From the NCBI RefSeq assembly GCF_014192335.1, contig NZ_JACHXU010000007.1:62001-126000 (forward strand): DNA of 64,000 nucleotides, in the 5' to 3' direction. Shown piece by piece: positions 1-9,220 of this stretch. The position numbers and the translations under genes are program-made. Origin of the DNA: Aporhodopirellula rubra (GTDB lineage Bacteria > Planctomycetota > Planctomycetia > Pirellulales > Pirellulaceae). Numbering within the stretch: the first letter of the stretch is position 1; the number at the start of each line of letters is the position of its first letter. Below the pieces are notes generated by a model, which was not told the DNA's origin, made no database searches, and worked only from the letters and a program-made list of their open reading frames with translations.

Positions 1-632
1 AGTTCCCATCGAAGGAACTCGAGAGCCAGCCGATGCCACGATACGACCGAACCGACGACCGCTACGAGTTGTTGCGGAAGTTCCAGGGCGTGCTCTCACG
101 ACTCGGCTTCGACGGGATGATCGTCCTAATGGACCGCGTTGACGAACCGCATATGACCGGGGGCAAACCGGAATTGATGCGCCGATTCGTTTGGCCGATG
201 CTCGACAACAAATTGCTCAAACATCCCGGTCTGGGCTTCAAGATGATGTTGCCTGAGGAACTGTACCGCGACACCGAACGCGAAACGCGAGAATTCCACG
301 AACGGGCTCGACTGGACAAACAGAACGTGATTCCCGCGTTTCAGTGGACAGGCGAATCGCTCTACGACCTCACTCGGGCTCGGATGCAGGCGTGTGCGGC
401 GGACGGAAAATCGCCGGAACCGAAAGACCTGTTTGACGACTCGTTATCGTACGAAAAGATGCTCGTCAATTTTGAATCGCTGCGTGTTCCCCGGCATTTA
501 TTCCGGTTTCTCTACCGCGTGGTGTCTGAACACTGCAACCATTTCACCGACTCCGCACCGCAATTCAAAATCGACAAATCGACTTTTGAGACATCCCTCG
601 CGGTCTACGTCCGGGAAATGAGCAGGGAATGA
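1..632 (+). CDS. P-loop ATPase-like protein, C-terminal part (5' end outside window)
   Basis: The frame is open from base 3 with no stop before the left edge, so only the last 210 codons of a larger gene are present; the internal ATG at 33 is unlikely to be the start. The visible part carries a hydrophobic strand ending in an acidic pair (MIVLMDRVDE), which resembles a Walker B strand, followed by a helical region rich in Arg and Glu. This suits the second half of an AAA+/STAND/KAP-like ATPase, but the Walker A motif would lie outside the window, so the family is inference. The next gene, korA, begins 342 bases downstream and is probably transcribed separately. Confidence 0.6.
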   Translation, partial: FPSKELESQPMPRYDRTDDRYELLRKFQGVLSRLGFDGMIVLMDRVDEPHMTGGKPELMRRFVWPMLDNKLLKHPGLGFKMMLPEELYRDTERETREFHERARLDKQNVIPAFQWTGESLYDLTRARMQACAADGKSPEPKDLFDDSLSYEKMLVNFESLRVPRHLFRFLYRVVSEHCNHFTDSAPQFKIDKSTFETSLAVYVREMSRE

Positions 633-974
633 ACAATAACCATTCCCGCAAATTATTAAAAAAGATACGATTAGGGTAATTTTGACGGTCACCAACGCTC
701 GATAAAATCCCTCGAGTCCCTACAATCGCGCCCGATGGCGGTTTTGGGGCTTTGTAACCCCTGTGAAACGGGTTTCCGATGACTTCCGGTGACCGACGGA
801 CCCCGAATCTCCCCATCCATTAACCGGCGGTGGGATTCCACGAAACGCCGTAGTGTCGCGCTCGAACCGATCTGACTGCGAAACTCGCCTCACGGGCGAA
901 TCGCGTCCATCATCAACCCATTCGACGACCTCTGCACCTCCGCCGCTTACTCTACAGCCCTCTCCGCTCTTTCC
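633..974. other. Intergenic region upstream of korA
   Basis: 342 bases without a credible gene. The first 60 bases are AT-rich. A possible promoter lies at 682-708. The last 70 bases before korA are strongly pyrimidine-rich and contain no Shine-Dalgarno sequence. Confidence 0.6.
682..708 (+). promoter_or_regulatory. Possible sigma-70-like promoter for korA
   Basis: TTGACG at 682-687 and TAAAAT at 703-708 are separated by 15 bases, shorter than the usual 17. It sits in the AT-rich stretch about 270 bases upstream of the korA start. Planctomycete promoters are poorly defined, so this is only a pattern match. Confidence 0.25.
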
Positions 975-2864
975 ATGATTGATACCAGCACTCCTCCTGC
1001 CACTTCCAAGACTGTCGAAACCGTCGCTGGCATCACCGTGCGTTTGTGCGGCGACTCGGGCGACGGGATGCAATTGCTCGGCACTCAGTTGACGAACACT
1101 TCGGCACTCGCCGGAAATGACGTGGCGACTTTCCCCGACTTCCCTGCGGAAATTCGGGCACCACGCGGAACCCGGGCCGGCGTTTCAGGTTTCCAAGTTC
1201 AATTCGCGAGCACTGAGATCTTCACCCCCGGTGACACCCTCGACGCGCTCGTGGTCATGAACCCGGCGGCGATGGTGACGAACATCAGCGACCTTCGCAA
1301 AGGCGGCATCCTGATCGCCAACGAAGACGGCTTCAACGAGAAAGAATACAAGCTTGCGAAAGTGGAAAGCAATCCACTCGACGCGGACGTGATCGAGCAA
1401 TCCTACCGCGTCGTCCGAGTCAACATGACTCAAATGACACGTGACGCAGTGAGCGAATTCGGCTTGAGCACCAAGTTCGCCGATCGCTGCAAGAACTTCT
1501 TCGCGATGGGTCTCGTTTATTGGTTGTTTGGTCGCTCGCTCGATCCAACGTTGCGGTTCATCGAAGAGAAGTTCTCGAAGAAACCGGACATCATGAATGC
1601 CAATATCGCGGCACTCCGTTCGGGATGGGCATATGGCGAAACCACCGAAGTATTCGGTGAAAGCTACCAAGTCGAAGCGGCGAAATTAGAACCGGGAACC
1701 TACCGCAACATCATGGGCAACCAAGCCCTCGCGTGGGGCCTGATCGCCGCATCGCAGGTCAGCAACAAAGACCTGTTCTACGGCACTTACCCGATCACAC
1801 CTGCCTCGGACATTTTGCACGAACTGACCAAGTACAAACAGTTCGGTGTTCGCACGTTCCAAGCCGAAGACGAGATCGCCGCTGTCTGCGCCACAATCGG
1901 CGCCGCATTCGGTGGCACCATGGCGGTCACCGCGAGCAGCGGCCCCGGCATCGCACTCAAGGGCGAAGCGATGGGCCTCGGCGTGATGCTCGAACTGCCG
2001 ATGATCATCATCAACGTCCAACGTGGCGGACCGAGCACCGGGTTGCCAACCAAGACTGAACAGAGCGACCTTTTGCAGGTGATGTTCGGTCGTAACGGCG
2101 AAGCACCGATGCCCGTGCTCGCACCGCGTTCACCCGGCGACTGTTTCGCGATGGCCGTCGAAGCATGGCGAATCGCGACCGAGTGCATGGTCCCCGTGAT
2201 GCTGTTGTCGGACGGTTACATCGCCAACGGTAGCGAACCGTGGAAAATTCCTGAGATGAAGGATTTGCCCGAAATCAAATGCTCACACCCTGTGGCGAGC
2301 GAATCGGGTGAACCGTTCTTGCCGTACTCCCGCGATGAAAACCTAGCTCGGCCTTGGGCGATTCCCGGTACTCCCGAATTGATGCACCGCCTCGGCGGCC
2401 TCGAAAAGGAAGACGGAACCGGAAACGTTTCCTACGATCCGGACAACCACCAACACATGGTCGAAACCCGTGCGGCGAAAGTCGCCAAGATTGCCGAACG
2501 GATTCCGGAACAGGACGTCTTCGGCGCGACCTCCGGCGACGTGCTCGTCGTTTCGTGGGGCGGAACTTACGGTGCCTGCCTGACCGCGGTCGCACGGTGC
2601 CGTGACGCCGGACACGATGTCAGCCACGCTCACATCCGTTACATGAACCCGATGCCATCGAACATCGGCACGCTGCTTCGATCGTTCCGGACGGTGATCG
2701 TTCCCGAACTCAACACCGGGCAACTTCGCATGCTCTTGCGTGCAGAATACCTCGTGGACTGTATCGGGATTAACAAAGTCCAAGGCAAGCCGTTCGCGGT
2801 TACCGAGTTGGTCGACGCGATCACGCATCACGCCACGACTCTTCGTCAAACCAAAGCAGGATGA
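975..2864 (+). CDS. korA: 2-oxoacid:ferredoxin oxidoreductase, alpha subunit (fused gamma-alpha)
   Basis: Large subunit of a CoA-dependent 2-oxoacid (probably 2-oxoglutarate) ferredoxin oxidoreductase, which interconverts 2-oxoacid plus CoA with acyl-CoA and CO2 using ferredoxin. Residues about 20-210 form the gamma domain (start VRLCGDSGDGMQ; FPDFPAEIRAPRGT), fused to an alpha domain beginning near residue 240 (GNQALAWG, then TYPITPAS, the conserved motif of the pyrimidine-binding half). At 629 residues it has the normal length of the two-subunit KorAB type. The ATG at 975 follows a C/T-rich leader without a Shine-Dalgarno site. korB follows after 153 bases. No ferredoxin gene is in the window. 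2-oxoglutarate as substrate is inferred from the KorAB architecture; other 2-oxoacids are possible. Confidence 0.92.
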   Translation: MIDTSTPPATSKTVETVAGITVRLCGDSGDGMQLLGTQLTNTSALAGNDVATFPDFPAEIRAPRGTRAGVSGFQVQFASTEIFTPGDTLDALVVMNPAAMVTNISDLRKGGILIANEDGFNEKEYKLAKVESNPLDADVIEQSYRVVRVNMTQMTRDAVSEFGLSTKFADRCKNFFAMGLVYWLFGRSLDPTLRFIEEKFSKKPDIMNANIAALRSGWAYGETTEVFGESYQVEAAKLEPGTYRNIMGNQALAWGLIAASQVSNKDLFYGTYPITPASDILHELTKYKQFGVRTFQAEDEIAAVCATIGAAFGGTMAVTASSGPGIALKGEAMGLGVMLELPMIIINVQRGGPSTGLPTKTEQSDLLQVMFGRNGEAPMPVLAPRSPGDCFAMAVEAWRIATECMVPVMLLSDGYIANGSEPWKIPEMKDLPEIKCSHPVASESGEPFLPYSRDENLARPWAIPGTPELMHRLGGLEKEDGTGNVSYDPDNHQHMVETRAAKVAKIAERIPEQDVFGATSGDVLVVSWGGTYGACLTAVARCRDAGHDVSHAHIRYMNPMPSNIGTLLRSFRTVIVPELNTGQLRMLLRAEYLVDCIGINKVQGKPFAVTELVDAITHHATTLRQTKAG

Positions 2865-3017
2865 TGTGAGGCCGGAAACAACGCACCCGCTCGATACCCG
2901 AGCCCGTGCGTTTGAGCCGAGCCCATTCGACGATTGTCGATGCGGCGGCCAATGTTTCCTCCCTGAACGTCACCAATTTCCCTTCACCCATCGTCCTCAG
3001 CCCTCAGTTCTCACCTC

Positions 3018-4028
3018 ATGAATCTTCCTGTCCTGAAAGCTGCTGATTTCGCTTCCGATCAAGACGTCCGCTGGTGCCCCGGCTGCGGCGACTACTCGAT
3101 TCTCGCACAGATGAAAAAGGTATTGCCCGAACTGGGCTTTCCTCGCGAGAAGACCGTCTTCATCAGCGGCATCGGTTGCAGCAGCCGATTCCCGTACTAC
3201 ATGAACACCTACGGGATGCACAGCATACACGGCCGAGCACCGACTTTCGCGACGGGTCTGAAATCGACCCGTCCGGAACTGATGGTGTGGGTCATCACCG
3301 GCGACGGCGACGCCCTGTCGATCGGTGGAAACCACTTCATCCACTGCCTGCGACGGAACCTGGACGTCAACATCGTTCTGTTTAACAACCGCATCTATGG
3401 TTTGACCAAAGGTCAGTACAGTCCGACGAGCGTCGAGGGTCAGATCACCAAGAGCACGCCGATGGGTGCAATCGATCACCCACTCAGCCCACTGTCGGTG
3501 GCACTCGCTGCGGAAGCCACGTTTGTCGCCCGCAGCATCGACGCCCACGTCAAACACCTCGGCGAAACGTTGAAAGCCGCTGCGGCCCACAAGGGCACCT
3601 CGCTCGTTGAGGTTTATCAGAACTGCAACGTGTTCAACGACGGCGCGATGGCGTACGCCCAAGAGAAAAAACAACGTGTCGAAAACGTTGTCGAACTCGA
3701 ACACGGCAAGCCGTTGATCTTCGGCGCCAAAGGCGAGAAAGCGATCCGCCTGACCGGCAACCACCTCGAGGTCGTCAACACCGCCGACGTTCCTGCCGAC
3801 GACTTGTTGATCCACGATGCTCACGATCCGAACCCCGCGATCCAAATGATGCTCGCGAGAATGCGGTATCCCGAAATGCCCGAACCGATCGGCGTGTTGC
3901 GTGCCGTCGAGGGTGTGGCCACGTACAACGATCAGATCAACGAACAGGTCACTGCCGCCAAGGCGAAAAAAGGCGAAGGGGACCTGATGGCACTCTTCAA
4001 CTCTGGCGACACCTGGCAGGTTGCCTGA
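3018..4028 (+). CDS. korB: 2-oxoacid:ferredoxin oxidoreductase, beta subunit
   Basis: Thiamine-diphosphate and [4Fe-4S] subunit that pairs with the upstream alpha subunit. Cysteines expected to hold the cluster are visible in WCPGCG near the N-terminus, in GIGCSSR about 40 residues later, and in VYQNCNVF near residue 200. The ThDP/Mg motif GDGDALSIGGNH with a downstream FNNRIYG is intact. At 336 residues it is typical for KorB. The ATG at 3018 follows a pyrimidine-rich leader (cctcagccctcagttctcac) that closely resembles the leader of tadB at 39.3 kb. Together korA and korB should act in the TCA cycle or reductive carbon metabolism. Confidence 0.93.
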   Translation: MNLPVLKAADFASDQDVRWCPGCGDYSILAQMKKVLPELGFPREKTVFISGIGCSSRFPYYMNTYGMHSIHGRAPTFATGLKSTRPELMVWVITGDGDALSIGGNHFIHCLRRNLDVNIVLFNNRIYGLTKGQYSPTSVEGQITKSTPMGAIDHPLSPLSVALAAEATFVARSIDAHVKHLGETLKAAAAHKGTSLVEVYQNCNVFNDGAMAYAQEKKQRVENVVELEHGKPLIFGAKGEKAIRLTGNHLEVVNTADVPADDLLIHDAHDPNPAIQMMLARMRYPEMPEPIGVLRAVEGVATYNDQINEQVTAAKAKKGEGDLMALFNSGDTWQVA

Positions 4029-4135
4029 AGCCGCCGTGAGTGACGAGCGGTTCGTTCGGAGCAATAGCCTCGCTACCGCGCCCGGACCGCCAGACGACTC
4101 TAACGTTATCACCAACGCATATCCCCATCCAAGCA

Positions 4136-4178
4136 AGAAGCTATCGCTGGCAAGCTAGAAGCGAATCGCTGGCAAGCT
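4136..4178 (+). repeat. Imperfect tandem repeat in the cysK leader
   Basis: Two adjacent copies of a unit of 21 and 22 bases (4136-4156 and 4157-4178), each starting agaagc and ending atcgctggcaagct, lie immediately before the cysK ribosome-binding site. The copies differ by one substitution and a single-base insertion near the middle. Function unknown. Confidence 0.8.
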
Positions 4179-4201
4179 CAGTGCTCACTAGGAGAAATCT
4201 C

Positions 4202-5143
4202 ATGGCTCGTGGAACGACCTTCAACAACATCACTCGCACGATCGGTGACACGCCGATGGTGCAAATCAATCGCCTCGTCCCCGCCGGCGGCGCGACCGTG
4301 TTTGCGAAGTGTGAGTTCTTCCAACCGCTCAACAGCGTCAAGGACCGGATCGGCGTCGCCATGATCGAAGCCGGTGAGCGTGACGGGCACATCAACGCCA
4401 ACACCCACATCATCGAACCGACCAGCGGAAATACAGGGATCGCATTGGCATTCGTTTGTGCCGCCAAAGGCTACAAGCTCACGCTGACAATGCCCGAATC
4501 CATGTCGGTCGAACGACGTGCGTTGCTGCGAGCGATGGGCGCGAACCTCGTCCTGACGCCCGCCGGTGACGGCATGAAAGGCGCCATCGATACCGCGCAG
4601 AACCTGGTCGACAAAACCGACAACGCGTTCATGCCGCAACAGTTCGAAAACCCTGCCAACCCAGCCATTCACGAAGCCACCACCGGGCCTGAGATTTGGG
4701 CCGACAGCGACCACAAGATCGACGCCATCGTTGCCGGAGTCGGAACCGGCGGCACGATCACCGGAACCGCTCGCTTCCTCAAGAAGCAAAATCCGGACTT
4801 CAAAGCGTTCGCCGTTGAACCAACGCACTCACCCGTCATCAGCGGCGGATCGCCCGGCAAGCACCGTATCCAGGGCATCGGAGCCGGGTTCATCCCCGGA
4901 AACCTGGACACGTCCATCATCGACGACGTCGTTCAAATCGATGACGAAGACGCCTTCACCTGGGGCCGTCGACTGGCCAAAGAAGAAGGCATCGTCGCGG
5001 GGATCAGCAGCGGAGCCAACATGTGCGCGGCCGCTCAAATCGCCGCACGCCCCGAAATGAAGGGCAAACGGATCGTCACCATCATGTGCAGCCTCGGCGA
5101 ACGATACCTCAGCACCCCGCTGTTCGGCGACCTCGGCCTGTAA
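4202..5143 (+). CDS. cysK: Cysteine synthase A (O-acetylserine sulfhydrylase)
   Basis: PLP enzyme making L-cysteine from O-acetylserine and sulfide. The start at 4202 is preferred over earlier in-frame codons because a good Shine-Dalgarno (aggag) lies 8-10 bases upstream and the protein then begins as the family does (GDTPMVQINRL by residue 15). The PLP lysine is K47 in NSVKDRIG; the phosphate-binding loop TSGNTGIALAF follows, and the serine-rich loop GISSGAN is near residue 270. At 313 residues it is standard CysK length. Short tandem repeats lie on both sides, one set running through the stop codon. A sulfate-activation kinase (cysC) lies far away at 50.3 kb. Confidence 0.95.
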   Translation: MARGTTFNNITRTIGDTPMVQINRLVPAGGATVFAKCEFFQPLNSVKDRIGVAMIEAGERDGHINANTHIIEPTSGNTGIALAFVCAAKGYKLTLTMPESMSVERRALLRAMGANLVLTPAGDGMKGAIDTAQNLVDKTDNAFMPQQFENPANPAIHEATTGPEIWADSDHKIDAIVAGVGTGGTITGTARFLKKQNPDFKAFAVEPTHSPVISGGSPGKHRIQGIGAGFIPGNLDTSIIDDVVQIDDEDAFTWGRRLAKEEGIVAGISSGANMCAAAQIAARPEMKGKRIVTIMCSLGERYLSTPLFGDLGL

Positions 5144-5178
5144 GCGAACTCGGCCTGTAGGCGACCTAGCGGCCTGCA
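5126..5178 (+). repeat. Three imperfect tandem copies across the cysK stop codon
   Basis: Copy 1 (5126-5142) encodes the last residues GDLGL and part of the stop; copy 2 (5143-5159) and copy 3 (5160-5178, with a two-base insertion) follow directly. The shared core is gcga-ctcggcctgta. It looks like a local duplication of the gene end. Confidence 0.75.
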
Positions 5179-5379
5179 ATCACACCCAGCCCGCGGACAA
5201 TTTTCCCGGGCTAATGAACAGCCTCCCGGGTGAATCTCCCCCCGGTCCTTAGGCGTGATTCAGACGCCAGCGATCTGGCTCATGCACGCGGCCCATTCGC
5301 CGGCGCGCGGTCGTGTTAGAATAGCGGTTCACCCCGCTGACTTTCCGAACCTGCTGGCTCGCCTGATTAGGCTGCACTC

Positions 5380-7410
5380 TTGAACCGTCGATACCAAACC
5401 CTCGCCGACTATGTTGCGATCGGGCTGGCGCCGCTGCTCATCTTTTGGATGCTGAACAGCCTCGCCGGTTTCCTGATGCTGGTGCTCTACCAAGGCAACT
5501 ATCCACAACGGGTGATGTGGACCTTGTTTTGGTACACGATGGGCGCTACCGCGCTCGCCCGTGTCACGATCGAAGAAAGTCGCAGCTACTCGTCCGTTTA
5601 CGCGACGGCATTGGGCGCGGCCACGTTCTTCGTCATGCTGCGGTTCCTGGGAGATCCCATTTTCTCCGCCGCCGTGATCATGACGATCGGCTATCTCGCG
5701 GACCGCATCGTTCATGACTGCACGATCGTCGATGACGGTGTCGACAGCAGCGGACAGGGCCTCGTCGATAGCGCACGGAAATGGTTCGAGCGTCTACGTT
5801 CGCCTCGTGACAATCAGGCGTCGCCTCCCCAAACAAAAACAGACGCACCTAAAAAGCAGATCGGCCTGCAGGGACACCAACCCGGGCGCACCGTCTTGTA
5901 CCTCGCCCTCGGTGCGTTGCCGCTGTTTGGGATCGGCCAGTTTTTCCTGCGTGACAACCCCGGTTCGTGGGACAGCGCCCGTTGGCAACTCGCGTCGTAT
6001 CTGTTTGCCAGCCTTTCGCTGTTGGTGGTGACGTCGTTCCTCAATCTTCGCCGCTATCTTCGCCAACGAAACACAGAAATGCCTGGCCAAGTGACGGCCG
6101 CGTGGCTTCTCGGCGGGATCGGTTTGATCTTGCTCGTTTTAATGCTCGCGATCTTGGCTCCGCTGCCAGGCCAAGCGATCGTCTCCTTCCAAATGCCCGA
6201 TTTCCTAACCAGCTCGAACCCGACCTCGGCGAGCCGATTCGGGTGGGGCGACGAAGGTGCGGACCAACCCGGAGAAGGAGGCGAAGCCAAAGCCGCGCCG
6301 CGACCGGACGCCAAAACACCATCCGATGCACCGGAGTCGGCGACGCGAACACAAGCCGGCGCGCCTCCCGGAGGCGATTCGGGCAAACGCGATGACGGCC
6401 CCGTCGGCAAAGAGTCCGGAGGAAAGAAGGCGAGCGAAAAGTCCAACGACGAGTCCGGAAAAACAAAATCAGACGGCTCCCAACCAAAGGACAATGGCGA
6501 CGGAAAGAAGAGCGACGGGCAGAAGCCGAACACAGAGAACAACGGCTCAAAGTCCCCTGACGCTAAACCACCGGAGAACCAAGCACCGAAATCAGAGCCC
6601 TCCGCCCCCCAATCACCCGATCGCCCAAACCCCGACAACAACCAATCACCCAAACGTGATCCGCCTCCGTCCGGTGAATCCGACTCGCAACAAAACCAGC
6701 CGGATCAAACCGAGCAATCTCAACCAGAGTCTGGCGAGCAAGACGAGCGTTCATCCGAGCAAAATGACGACACGTCATCCGACGCAAACGACAAAAAACC
6801 GGAGTCGCAGGAAGCACCTCCCAACCAGTCTCCTGCCGAAAACAGCCCGCCCCCATCGGATGAATCCGCCGAGTCACCTTCACAAGCACCGGCCCCCGAG
6901 CCCGCCTCCTCAACCGATTGGTCGGGATTACTCGCGGGATTTACCGGGCTGATGAAATTCTTAATCATCGCAGCGTTATTCGCCATCGTTGCGGTCTACG
7001 TTTACCTCAATCGCGACGCGTTGATGGCTTGGTTCAACAACCTGTTCGGTGCCTCCGATTCAACGACGGGCACAACACCGACTCGCGCGCCGACGAAAGA
7101 ACCGCCTCAACCGCGAAGACCGTTTTCGTCTTTTGAAAATCCGGTCGGCAACGCCGATGCGGGACAAGTCGTGGTGCTGACCTTCCAAGCCCTCGAAGCG
7201 TGGGGCCGCGAACAAGGCGTCTCCCGAACCGAAGACGAAACACCGAGCGAATACACCCGACGGCTGGTGTCCCAATTTCCGAATCTTCAGCAATCCGCGA
7301 TCCGTGTCGTCGACGCTTACAATCGTGTCGTCTACGGCCGGGCGATGGCGGGGCGTGATGACGTGACGGCGGCATCGTCGGTTTGGCAGATCATGCGTCC
7401 TCAATTGTGA
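5380..7410 (+). CDS. DUF4129-type multi-pass membrane protein with long disordered linker
   Basis: 676 residues with a TTG start at 5380. The N-terminal region (10-110) has about three hydrophobic segments, a second membrane cluster spans about 170-262, then a very polar linker of roughly 225 residues (285-510) is almost entirely P, S, E, D, K, N, Q and G. A further transmembrane helix lies near 515-540, and the final 90 residues resemble DUF4129 (QALEAWGREQGVSR, ETPSEYTRRL, ending VWQIMRP). DUF4129 proteins are commonly linked to transglutaminase-like, DUF58 and MoxR genes; none is adjacent here. Role unknown, presumably at the cell envelope. Confidence 0.8.
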   Translation: MNRRYQTLADYVAIGLAPLLIFWMLNSLAGFLMLVLYQGNYPQRVMWTLFWYTMGATALARVTIEESRSYSSVYATALGAATFFVMLRFLGDPIFSAAVIMTIGYLADRIVHDCTIVDDGVDSSGQGLVDSARKWFERLRSPRDNQASPPQTKTDAPKKQIGLQGHQPGRTVLYLALGALPLFGIGQFFLRDNPGSWDSARWQLASYLFASLSLLVVTSFLNLRRYLRQRNTEMPGQVTAAWLLGGIGLILLVLMLAILAPLPGQAIVSFQMPDFLTSSNPTSASRFGWGDEGADQPGEGGEAKAAPRPDAKTPSDAPESATRTQAGAPPGGDSGKRDDGPVGKESGGKKASEKSNDESGKTKSDGSQPKDNGDGKKSDGQKPNTENNGSKSPDAKPPENQAPKSEPSAPQSPDRPNPDNNQSPKRDPPPSGESDSQQNQPDQTEQSQPESGEQDERSSEQNDDTSSDANDKKPESQEAPPNQSPAENSPPPSDESAESPSQAPAPEPASSTDWSGLLAGFTGLMKFLIIAALFAIVAVYVYLNRDALMAWFNNLFGASDSTTGTTPTRAPTKEPPQPRRPFSSFENPVGNADAGQVVVLTFQALEAWGREQGVSRTEDETPSEYTRRLVSQFPNLQQSAIRVVDAYNRVVYGRAMAGRDDVTAASSVWQIMRPQL

Positions 7411-7428
7411 TCCGAGACAAGCGTAATC

Positions 7429-8151
7429 ATGTGCAACCGTTTCCATGTCCGCACCAACTTGCATGACATCTGCAGCCATCTCGATGCTCAGGCAAAATTT
7501 GATTTCGATGTCCCCGAAGAAGTCTTCCCACTCGCGAAGGCACCCGTGTTGGCGATCAATCGTGACGGCATGAGAGAGGTCCGGCCGATGACGTTCGGCA
7601 TGGGAGGTGAATCGGGTAAAGGCGGCGGAGCGAAATACATGCTCAACAACACCCGCATCGAATCACGAACCAAGTGGCCCTGGAAAACACCGTTTGAGAA
7701 GTATCGATGCGTTGTACCGATGACCTCATTCCGCGAACCGTGCTATTGGGGTGAAACGGCGGGCACCGAATCGAGCTTTCTACCCACCGACGACAAACTG
7801 CTTCTCGCAGCGGCGATCTTCTCATTCAAGCAAGCCGAAAACGAAGAACCGGAACTCTCGATGAGCCTAATCATGCGACCGGCACTCCCCTACGTGATGG
7901 AACACGGTCATCACCGTTCGCCGTTTTTCCTGCATCGCGACGGACTCGACGAATGGATGGACCGCAAACCTCGTCCCGCTGACCAGTCGCTCGCGGTGCT
8001 GCGTGAATTCGCCTATGAACCGTCGCTCACTCACCAGGTCGATCGCGAGATGGCCGCCTCATGGGTGAAACGCAAAAACGCCAACCTAAAGAAACGTGAC
8101 GAACAACTCGCGGACATCGAAAAGACCGGGCCGCTCGGGTTTGAGACTTAA
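7429..8151 (+). CDS. SRAP-domain (HMCES/YedK-type) abasic-site DNA-protein crosslink protein
   Basis: SRAP proteins shield abasic sites in single-stranded DNA by forming a thiazolidine link through the N-terminal cysteine. Cys2 is present after Met removal (MCNRFHV). The other expected active-site residues are visible: Asn and Arg in NNTRIES (74-78), Glu103 in SFREPCYWG, and a His in the HGHHRSPF segment near residue 155-160. The length of 240 residues fits. The gene starts 18 bases after the DUF4129 gene but has no obvious functional link to it. Whether it is damage-induced cannot be judged, as no LexA box was recognised. Confidence 0.9.
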   Translation: MCNRFHVRTNLHDICSHLDAQAKFDFDVPEEVFPLAKAPVLAINRDGMREVRPMTFGMGGESGKGGGAKYMLNNTRIESRTKWPWKTPFEKYRCVVPMTSFREPCYWGETAGTESSFLPTDDKLLLAAAIFSFKQAENEEPELSMSLIMRPALPYVMEHGHHRSPFFLHRDGLDEWMDRKPRPADQSLAVLREFAYEPSLTHQVDREMAASWVKRKNANLKKRDEQLADIEKTGPLGFET

Positions 8152-8361
8152 ATGCGCGAACTCCAGCAGTTCGCGACTGAGTCCACCCCGCGACTGAATC
8201 CACGACGCGACTGAATCCCTGCCGCGACGGGGGCCCCGTAATCGGCACGTCCGTAACGCGTTGGAATCGCTCACCGCCGGGGGGCTGGTTGGCGAAAGAG
8301 GCCAGAAAGTGCTACTTTCTTGGCTGATTCATTTCCCGCCCGATACGCGAACGATTCTTAC

Positions 8362-9201
8362 ATGGCTAACTCCCACCCCTCCGGCAAAAAGAAAACAACG
8401 GTCGCCGGTGTGGTGATCGCGCTGTTGATCGGCGGCTACACGGTACTACGTCCGGCGATCAACGATGCCACCGGTTGGAACTTGCCGTCGATCGCCGAGC
8501 AAGATAACGCCGGTGCGTCACGCGATAACGTAGCCGCGAAACCGTCACCTCAATCGGACACGCCCGCCTCGTCTGCGCGAACGGCCCCAACAGACGCATC
8601 TGCTCGCAACACGACATCGTCGTCCGCGTCCGACACGTCCACTGCCGAGCGTCCCAAAAGTGATCCAAGTAGCCGCGATACGGCCGAGTCGAAAACAACG
8701 ACGACGAAACGCGGACCGCTCGCCGATCGGATGTCGTCGTCCAAGTCGACAGCCACAGCGAAGACCGACACAAACAACTCGTCTGCTACCGATTCCGAAT
8801 CCGATTCGTCGCTGAAGTACGGATTGTTGCGAGAAGTCGGGCGAGAACGCTACATCTCTCCCGCCGGGTTGATGTACACGCCCGGAAGTGCGGAAGGCCA
8901 TCGCCTCGAACACTTGCGCCGACACACCGCCGACCAACCAGGACGACCGGGCAAACACGGTGTGTTCGATGGTGGAATGGAAGGTGCTTTGAAGACGATC
9001 GACAAAGCCTACGAGAACGCCAAAATAGGCAAACGGACCACCCAAAAAACAGACAAGGGACGAACGATCTATACCGTCGACATGGGCAAACGCGTCGGCT
9101 TCGTCGGTGGACGCGAAGGCAATCAGCGACGAAAGCCGATGGCCCGACGCGTTCAATTGGTCCTCGAGGGTAACCGCGTGATCACGGCCTATCCGCTTTA
9201 A
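8362..9201 (+). CDS. Membrane-anchored protein with RNase-like (barnase/EndoU fold-type) C-terminal domain
   Basis: The ATG at 8362 is preferred over an in-frame TTG at 8320. The 279-residue product has a short basic N-terminus, one transmembrane helix (about 14-30), a low-complexity Ser/Thr/Asp linker (50-150), and a compact C-terminal domain (155-279). That domain has histidines at about 180, 184, 188 and 199 (GHRLEHLRRH then GKHGVFD), a basic strand region, and ends in NRVITAYPL. The His-rich start and terminal ITAYP are typical of BECR-superfamily nuclease and toxin domains; this is recognition by eye, not a search. The orientation is unclear, and no immunity-like neighbour is evident. 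Confidence 0.6.
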   Translation: MANSHPSGKKKTTVAGVVIALLIGGYTVLRPAINDATGWNLPSIAEQDNAGASRDNVAAKPSPQSDTPASSARTAPTDASARNTTSSSASDTSTAERPKSDPSSRDTAESKTTTTKRGPLADRMSSSKSTATAKTDTNNSSATDSESDSSLKYGLLREVGRERYISPAGLMYTPGSAEGHRLEHLRRHTADQPGRPGKHGVFDGGMEGALKTIDKAYENAKIGKRTTQKTDKGRTIYTVDMGKRVGFVGGREGNQRRKPMARRVQLVLEGNRVITAYPL

Positions 9202-9220
9202 GACATCGACACATTCCGCA

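Noticed and set aside
2997-4136. Long open frame (379 codons) on the minus strand opposite korB
   Set aside because: It lies wholly antisense to korB, has repetitive His/Asp/Val/Arg-rich composition typical of reverse frames in GC-rich coding DNA, and korB shows clear family motifs.
6041-6653. Long minus-strand frames opposite the linker of the DUF4129 protein
   Set aside because: They arise from the low-complexity Pro/Ser/Glu/Lys coding stretch on the plus strand.
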